A stretch of DNA of 9,882 bases from Spirochaetota bacterium. Lineage in GTDB: Bacteria; Spirochaetota; UBA4802; JAFGJZ01. The notes below the pieces were generated by a model. The model was not told where the DNA came from. It searched no databases and saw only the letters and a program-made list of their open reading frames with translations. The DNA is taken from assembly GCA_023396665.1 (NCBI GenBank), contig JAEWVL010000072.1, positions 1 to 9,882 of the forward strand, given 5' to 3'. This document shows, one piece after another, positions 5,498 to 9,882 of the stretch; the stretch's first letter is position 1; each line of letters begins with the position of its first letter. Both the position numbers and the translations under genes were made by a program.

Positions 5498-8185
5498 GTG
5501 TCGAAAGAGAATGGCTTTCACCAGCAGATACGAAAGGAACTGGATTCTTTTCTTGAACAAGAGAAAGCAAAATATCCGGCTAACGAGTGTCTAAGAATCG
5601 ATTTGCATGTCCATGATCATAATTCGAATGTGCCTGACGAGCTTCTTGCTCGTATTTTGAACATTCCCGAGACATGGTTACCTACGGAAAAGCTTCTTGC
5701 GATACTTGAGGCGAATCATTGCAACGCCTTTACCGTGACAAATCACAATAACGCCCGAACCTGTTATGAATTGCAGGATAAAGGAGTAGATGTGCTTGTC
5801 GGCGCTGAATTTACTGTAAAAGTGCCTGATTTTCGTTCCAGAATACATGTTCTTGCATACGGTTTTTCTCCGGAACAGGAAGCGAAGCTCGATAAATTGC
5901 GGACAAATGTTTATGATTTTCAAAATTACGCAAACGAGCATGATATACCCACAGTTTGGGCTCATCCCCTTTTTCATTATTCATCTGATGATATTCCCTC
6001 AATGAATCTGTTTGAAAAGCTGTCGCTGGTCTTCAAGCGTTATGAAACCATGAACGGTCAGCGCGATACCTGGCAGAATATGCTGGTAAAAAAATGGGTT
6101 CAGTCGCTGACTCCGGAGAAAATAGACAATTACGCGAAAAAATACGGCATCAAACCCGACACATTCATGAATGATCCCTACACCCGCTATTTGACCGGCG
6201 GTTCTGATGAACACATGGGGATATTTTCCGGTCAAACCGGTACGGCGCTCTATGTCGAAAATTTAGCTGAAAAACTCAAGACTGCTAATAAAAGCGATCT
6301 TGCCCTGGATGCCATTCGAAACGGACGAATGGCCGTTTACGGTACGCATCATGACAGCGAAAAAATGATGATGGCCTTTCTTGATCTGTTCTGCCAGATT
6401 GGAATTCACATGAAGGACCCGGGACTCGTGCGTGTGCTTCTTCACAAGGGAACTGTGCGTGATAAGGTCCTTGCGATGTCCATCATCAACGGATACATGG
6501 AAGTTCGCCGTCACCGATTTACCAGGCTTTTTCTTCGTACATTTCATCGCTGTTTGCTTGGAGAGGGGCCGGGTTTCATCAAGAAATTGCTTATCCCCCG
6601 ACCATATAAGCCAATATTTAAAGAAGTTACGACAATCGCTGAAGTGTTTCACTCTCCGGCCGATATACGAGCCGATCAGTATAAAGACTGTATTGACCGC
6701 ATCTTCGATCATCTAATGGATCTCATTATTACCAAGGTGCGGGCAAAAATTGCGATGCTGCCGTCAAAACCCCAAATTGATTTCAGTAAATCGATAATGG
6801 AGATGGATCTTCCGGCACATTTTCGTCCCCTCTTTGGTCTCAATCCGGCGAAACGTAAAAAGACTCCTGAAACAGTTACTGTAGGAAAATTTCTCGATGG
6901 TCTTTCTTTTCCGTTTTTAGGGGCGGGCGTCGTTTGTGCCGCAAGGTTTGCCAGTGCCAATGTACTGTATAAGTCAAGGGATCTGCTCGACCTCTTCGCG
7001 ACCGAGACAGACGCCCTGCGGCATCCAAAAAGAATGTTATGGCTGACCGATACCTTCGGCGATAAGAACGGGGTTGCTGTGGTGCTGAAATCCATACTCG
7101 ATGAGATTCGCCGGCGCGATCTCCCGATAGATATGCTTGTGTGCTCAGACAGCGTCGAGCCGGGGCCAAACCTTATTGTCGTCAAGCCGAAGATAGAATT
7201 TGTTCTTCCTTTTTATCAGCACCAACCGATACGTGTGCCGAATATTCTTCAGATACACAGAATTTTCGGAGAGGGTGAGTATGACCGTGTTATCTGCTCA
7301 ACCGAAGGTTTTATGGGGGCCGCTGTCCTTTTTCTGAAAAAGGCGTATTCTGTTCCCGCATATTTTTACATACACACCGATTGGATAACTTTTTCAAAAA
7401 AGGTGCTCAAGCTTACCAAACCTGCCCGTGACAGGGTAAAGCGCTTTCTCAGGGCATACTATCGTCAGTTTGACCGGCTTTTTGTTCTCAATACCGACCA
7501 GGAGAAGTGGCTGCGCAGTGAAAAGATGGGATTCTCGCAGGATAGGGTGTCGCTGACGGCTCATTGGGTGGAACATGACTGGCGTCCAACCACGGCGACA
7601 AAGAAGGTCGTATTCGGACTGGACAACGCGACCCCTGTTATGTTGTTTACAGGAAGGCTTAGCGAAGAAAAGGGTGCAACGGAAATTCCCCGGATATATA
7701 ACAGGGTAAAAACCCAGATTCCGGGCTTGCGAGTGGTTTTCGCAGGAGTGGGTCCTGCTGAAGAACAGTTGAAAGAGCAGCTGCCCGATGCCATATTTCT
7801 GGGCTGGGTTGATCACTCCCGCCTGCCCGATGTATATTCTGCGGCAGATGTGATGATCCTTCCGTCAAAGTTTGATACCTTCGGCTGCGTGGTTCTTGAG
7901 TCGTTGTCCTGCGGTACCCCGGTTATCGCATACGCAATCAAGGGTCCGAAAGATATAATTGAACATGGAAAGTGCGGATTTCTGGCCGATAAGAAAGATG
8001 ATATAGCCGGCTGTGTTGAGGAATTTTTCTCGGATAAAAGACAAATTGCCGAAATGTCAAAAAATGCAGTGAAACGGGCCGAGGTCTATAACGCGAAAGA
8101 TATTTTCGACCGTTTTCTCGATAATGTCTCTCTTCTGTCCGAAGTTGACGACAAGGATTCCGTAAAGGCATCTTATCAAGGATAG
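5498..8185 (+). CDS. PHP-domain / GT4 glycosyltransferase fusion protein
   Basis: This 895-residue protein joins two enzyme-type domains. Residues about 33-255 form a PHP domain with nearly all metal-binding motifs: DLHVHDHNS (35-43), TNHN (81-84, usually TDHN), GAE (102-104), HVLAYG (117-122), AHP (155-157), ETMNG (183-187) and GGSDEH (234-239). PHP domains are metal-dependent phosphoesterases. Residues about 256-510 are a linker region I cannot assign, with a hydrophobic patch near 470-490. Residues about 511-880 are a GT-B fold, family GT4 glycosyltransferase: an N-terminal Rossmann part with FGDKNGVAVVL (520-530), then LFTGRLSEEKG (716-726), GVGP (750-753) and PSKFDTFGCVVLESLSCGTPVIAY (789-812). 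In the EX7E motif the first acid is D793 and the second E801. The GTG start is supported by GAGGG five bases upstream. It probably transfers a sugar from a nucleotide donor to a lipid or envelope acceptor at the inner membrane face, while the PHP part may remove a phosphate; acceptor and phosphate substrates are unknown. Confidence 0.9.
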   Translation: MSKENGFHQQIRKELDSFLEQEKAKYPANECLRIDLHVHDHNSNVPDELLARILNIPETWLPTEKLLAILEANHCNAFTVTNHNNARTCYELQDKGVDVLVGAEFTVKVPDFRSRIHVLAYGFSPEQEAKLDKLRTNVYDFQNYANEHDIPTVWAHPLFHYSSDDIPSMNLFEKLSLVFKRYETMNGQRDTWQNMLVKKWVQSLTPEKIDNYAKKYGIKPDTFMNDPYTRYLTGGSDEHMGIFSGQTGTALYVENLAEKLKTANKSDLALDAIRNGRMAVYGTHHDSEKMMMAFLDLFCQIGIHMKDPGLVRVLLHKGTVRDKVLAMSIINGYMEVRRHRFTRLFLRTFHRCLLGEGPGFIKKLLIPRPYKPIFKEVTTIAEVFHSPADIRADQYKDCIDRIFDHLMDLIITKVRAKIAMLPSKPQIDFSKSIMEMDLPAHFRPLFGLNPAKRKKTPETVTVGKFLDGLSFPFLGAGVVCAARFASANVLYKSRDLLDLFATETDALRHPKRMLWLTDTFGDKNGVAVVLKSILDEIRRRDLPIDMLVCSDSVEPGPNLIVVKPKIEFVLPFYQHQPIRVPNILQIHRIFGEGEYDRVICSTEGFMGAAVLFLKKAYSVPAYFYIHTDWITFSKKVLKLTKPARDRVKRFLRAYYRQFDRLFVLNTDQEKWLRSEKMGFSQDRVSLTAHWVEHDWRPTTATKKVVFGLDNATPVMLFTGRLSEEKGATEIPRIYNRVKTQIPGLRVVFAGVGPAEEQLKEQLPDAIFLGWVDHSRLPDVYSAADVMILPSKFDTFGCVVLESLSCGTPVIAYAIKGPKDIIEHGKCGFLADKKDDIAGCVEEFFSDKRQIAEMSKNAVKRAEVYNAKDIFDRFLDNVSLLSEVDDKDSVKASYQG

Positions 8186-8228
8186 ATCAGTGCTGTTGCT
8201 ATAAGCCTTGTAAATATCAGGCCGTTGC

Positions 8229-8240
8229 ATTTTCGAAAAT
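8229..8240. repeat. Perfect 12-bp palindrome after the PHP-GT4 gene
   Basis: ATTTTCGAAAAT is fully self-complementary and lies about 44 bases after the PHP-GT4 stop codon. It could be a protein-binding site for the downstream GT2 gene or chance in AT-rich DNA; as an RNA it has no room for a loop. Confidence 0.3.
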
Positions 8241-8248
8241 AAATCAGG

Positions 8249-8284
8249 GAAGCTCTATTAGTTAATTCTGGCAACACGAAGCTC
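8249..8284 (+). repeat. Short direct repeat GAAGCTC upstream of the GT2 gene
   Basis: GAAGCTC occurs at 8249-8255 and again at 8278-8284, 29 bases apart, and each copy is followed by a related AT-rich TTAATT-containing stretch. The second copy overlaps the left arm of the 13-bp inverted repeat. Confidence 0.35.
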
Positions 8285-8338
8285 GAATAATTACATTAAT
8301 TTCGGGTATGATTCCTGCCGGTGCCAATTATTCGAGCT
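8280..8338. repeat. Perfect 13-bp inverted repeat upstream of the GT2 gene
   Basis: AGCTCGAATAATT (8280-8292) is the exact reverse complement of AATTATTCGAGCT (8326-8338), with 33 bases between. The right arm ends 23 bases before the GT2 start codon. No U-tract follows, so it is not an ordinary terminator. The loop contains a TATGAT -10-like hexamer (8307-8312), but no good -35 partner is visible. It may be a leader hairpin or a pair of operator half-sites flanking a promoter. Confidence 0.8.
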
Positions 8339-8361
8339 GCCATCAATCATTCGGGGTATAT

Positions 8362-9279
8362 ATGAAGCGTTTAGCGATTGTAATTCCGGCTTACAATGAG
8401 GCCGAGATGATAGCCAATGCAGTGCTCTCTCTCAAAAAAAAGGCAGCCGAAATCAAAAAAAACGGGTATCAACTCAGAATAATCGTCGTCAATGACGGTT
8501 CCAAAGACGAAACCCAGAAACAGGCGGAGAAGGCCGGCGCCGATATTGTGATAAGACACAAGGTGAATCGCGGTCTTGGTGCGGCAATTCGTAGCGGTTT
8601 GCAGGCCGCTTTCGATGATGATGCCGAAATTGCGGTAAAATTCGATGCCGATCTGCAGCATGATCCCGATGACATCATTCCCCTGGTTTCTCCGATTATC
8701 AAAGACGAAGCCGATATTGTTTACGGAAAACGATTCAAGCGTATTGAGTATCGCATGCCCTTTGTCAGACGCATGGGCAATCTCGTGTTTACCACTCTCA
8801 TGCGTTTCCTGACGGGATGGCCGCTCGAAGACTCGCAGCCCGGTATTTTTGCGGTTAATCGGGACTATCTTCGTGTTTTCAACCTGCCTGGTGATTACAA
8901 TTACACGCAGCAGGTTTTGCTTGATGCCTATTACAATTCCATGCGTTTTGTTCATGTAGATGTGCGTTTTAAAAAGAGGGAAACTGGAAAGTCTTTCGTG
9001 AATTTCAGGTATCCGGTGAAGGTGGGACATCAGATTATCCTGATGCTGATCAGTTTCAAGCCCATGAAGATATTCGGTTCAATTGGTTTTTTGCTGCTCG
9101 GATCCGGAGCTGTCATCGCTGCAATTGAAATTGTTCGCTGGATTCGTCATTTTGCGGATAAACCGATAGTGCATGTGAATGCGGTTACGGTTTTGCTTCT
9201 TTCCGGATTTCAATTGTTCATTTTCGGTTTACTGGCCGAGTTGATCGTTACGATGCATCGCACTTATCGCAAGCGCTGA
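8362..9279 (+). CDS. Membrane-anchored GT2 glycosyltransferase (DPM1/GtrB-like)
   Basis: The 305-residue product is a GT-A fold, family 2 glycosyltransferase. It shows VIPAYNE (7-13), VVNDGSKD (42-49), NRGLGAAIRSG (69-79), the DXD-containing DADLQHD (95-101) and SQPGIFAVNRDYL (158-170). Two C-terminal transmembrane helices are predicted at about 236-258 and 274-297, preceded by an amphipathic stretch (223-235) and followed by a basic tail (HRTYRKR). This layout is typical of enzymes that load a sugar from a nucleotide donor onto a polyprenyl phosphate at the inner membrane for use by later glycosyltransferases; some relatives glycosylate lipids directly. The ATG at 8362 is preferred for its GGGG sequence five bases upstream; an in-frame ATG at 8308 would add 18 residues outside the fold and overlap the inverted repeat. 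It follows the PHP-GT4 gene by 176 bases and may act in the same glycan pathway. Confidence 0.9.
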   Translation: MKRLAIVIPAYNEAEMIANAVLSLKKKAAEIKKNGYQLRIIVVNDGSKDETQKQAEKAGADIVIRHKVNRGLGAAIRSGLQAAFDDDAEIAVKFDADLQHDPDDIIPLVSPIIKDEADIVYGKRFKRIEYRMPFVRRMGNLVFTTLMRFLTGWPLEDSQPGIFAVNRDYLRVFNLPGDYNYTQQVLLDAYYNSMRFVHVDVRFKKRETGKSFVNFRYPVKVGHQIILMLISFKPMKIFGSIGFLLLGSGAVIAAIEIVRWIRHFADKPIVHVNAVTVLLLSGFQLFIFGLLAELIVTMHRTYRKR

Positions 9280-9303
9280 TTTATTGAAGTGACCATAAAT
9301 AAA

Positions 9304-9331
9304 TTGACAAGAAACCATATCTTTTTTTACT
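9304..9331 (+). promoter_or_regulatory. Candidate promoter for rpmH-rnpA
   Basis: A perfect -35 TTGACA (9304-9309) is followed after 16 bases by TTTACT (9326-9331), a 4-of-6 match to the -10 consensus. It lies about 130 bases before rpmH. A perfect TATAAT at 9441-9446 is too close to the ribosome binding site to serve rpmH. The 182-base gap also holds the palindrome AATCGCGATT (9353-9362). I see no canonical DnaA box. Confidence 0.35.
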
Positions 9332-9461
9332 GATACCGTGAGATTCTGCGCAAATCGCGATTCGTACCGGTGTATAAGGTTTACTCGTGTCGTTTTGTGT
9401 TAACAGAGCCTCCCGTACATCCACATCTATGAATAATAGTTATAATTAAGAGGTATATAAG

Positions 9462-9617
9462 ATGAAAAGACCATTTCAACCAAGTGTTATCAAAAGATTA
9501 CGTACACACGGATTCCGTGCAAGAATGGCAACTGCGGCAGGACGCGATGTTTTGCGTAATCGCCGCAAAAAAGGTCGCTACAAACTTACCGTGTCCGATG
9601 AGCGAAGAGGCAAATAG
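9462..9617 (+). CDS. rpmH: 50S ribosomal protein L34
   Basis: This 51-residue basic protein matches L34 throughout: MKRPFQPSVIKRLRTHGFRA, then RMATAAGRDVLRNRRKKGR, ending KLTVSDERRGK. L34 is a small component of the large ribosomal subunit near the base of 23S rRNA. It is a few residues longer than the 44-46 residues of many bacteria; the extra TVSDE-type tail is one I associate with spirochaetes from memory. The ATG is preceded by AAGAGG eight bases upstream. It is followed after nine bases by rnpA, the usual bacterial rpmH-rnpA pairing in one operon. Confidence 0.97.
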   Translation: MKRPFQPSVIKRLRTHGFRARMATAAGRDVLRNRRKKGRYKLTVSDERRGK

Positions 9618-9626
9618 TATCAGAGT

Positions 9627-9882
9627 TTGAAGAAACAATATTCACTGAAAGGGCGTGACTGTTTTTCGAAGATCTTTGACCAAGGACGCCTTTTCAGATC
9701 GCGAAATATTACGATTAATGTTTTACAGGAGTGTCCCGGTTCCTGCTTAAAAAGGAACCCCGATACGGAGAAATACCCGAAATTCGGGATAGTTGTTTCA
9801 AAGCGATACGGAAAGGCACACGATAGAAATAAAGCCAGAAGGAGATTCAGGGCGGCCTTATCACCGTATATAGACAAAATAG
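9627..9882 (+). CDS. rnpA: Ribonuclease P protein component, N-terminal part (runs off window)
   Basis: The frame opens after the rpmH stop and remains open to the window edge, giving 85 residues. The TTG at 9627 is the best start: it is the first usable start codon after the rpmH stop in this frame, and it yields MKKQYSLKGRDCFSKIFDQG, a typical RnpA beginning (the 'L+ .... F..v+..G' pattern). The ribosome binding site is weak (AAGAGG lies about 17 bases upstream), consistent with translational coupling to rpmH. FGIVVSKRYGKAHDRNKARRRFR (53-75) contains the RNR-type signature that contacts the RNase P RNA. RnpA is the protein subunit that helps the ribozyme process tRNA 5' ends. The C-terminus lies outside the window. 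Confidence 0.94.
   Translation, partial: MKKQYSLKGRDCFSKIFDQGRLFRSRNITINVLQECPGSCLKRNPDTEKYPKFGIVVSKRYGKAHDRNKARRRFRAALSPYIDKI

Noticed and set aside
8371..9030. A 219-codon open frame on the minus strand inside the GT2 gene
   Set aside because: It is antisense to a well-supported glycosyltransferase and shows no domain; a shadow of codon usage.
9441..9446. Perfect TATAAT hexamer before rpmH
   Set aside because: Its expected start site would fall in the ribosome binding site, and there is no -35 partner.
9280..9461. Possible replication origin next to rpmH
   Set aside because: No canonical DnaA box (TTATNCACA) on either strand in this gap and no dnaA in the window.

Overview
The window looks like bacterial chromosome. 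The most likely source is a member of the Spirochaetota (spirochaetes). This is an inference from the ribosomal protein L34 sequence with its TVSDE-type C-terminal extension, the 'AGEFRS' type of ROK regulator, and the general style of the glycosyltransferase genes; it was not tested against any database. Coding density is normal, GTG and TTG starts occur alongside ATG, and I see no insertion sequence, CRISPR array, tRNA or rRNA.

Layout. Bases 1-260 hold the C-terminal end of an HD-GYP-type protein (+). Facing it on the minus strand are a YjbQ/UPF0047 family protein (315-719), with its own good sigma-70-like promoter, and a ROK-family regulator with an N-terminal winged helix (872-1984). Divergent from the ROK gene is a kynurenine-formamidase-like cyclase (2220-2837). 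A 331-base gap follows, containing a C8 tract and possible leader structure. Next comes an acyl-CoA-synthetase-like protein (3169-4629) in which several catalytic motifs are changed or missing, closed by a strong intrinsic terminator. A small unrecognised protein with two predicted ribbon-helix-helix units (4808-5302) is next. It is preceded by a degraded copy of part of its own 3' coding end.

The second half is a cell-envelope and housekeeping stretch, all on the plus strand. It begins with an 895-residue fusion of a PHP metal-dependent phosphoesterase-like domain to a GT4 glycosyltransferase (5498-8185). Then come a membrane-anchored GT2 glycosyltransferase of the dolichyl-phosphate-mannose-synthase/GtrB type (8362-9279), rpmH (9462-9617) and the start of rnpA (9627 to the window edge).

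How the genes may work together (inference). The two glycosyltransferases plausibly act in glycolipid or surface glycan synthesis. The ROK regulator may control the divergent cyclase and perhaps the ligase-like gene. The most unusual items are the PHP-GT4 fusion, the ligase-like protein lacking key catalytic residues, the RHH gene with its upstream remnant repeat, a perfect 13-bp inverted repeat before the GT2 gene, and a hairpin that would cover the ribosome binding site of the fusion gene.
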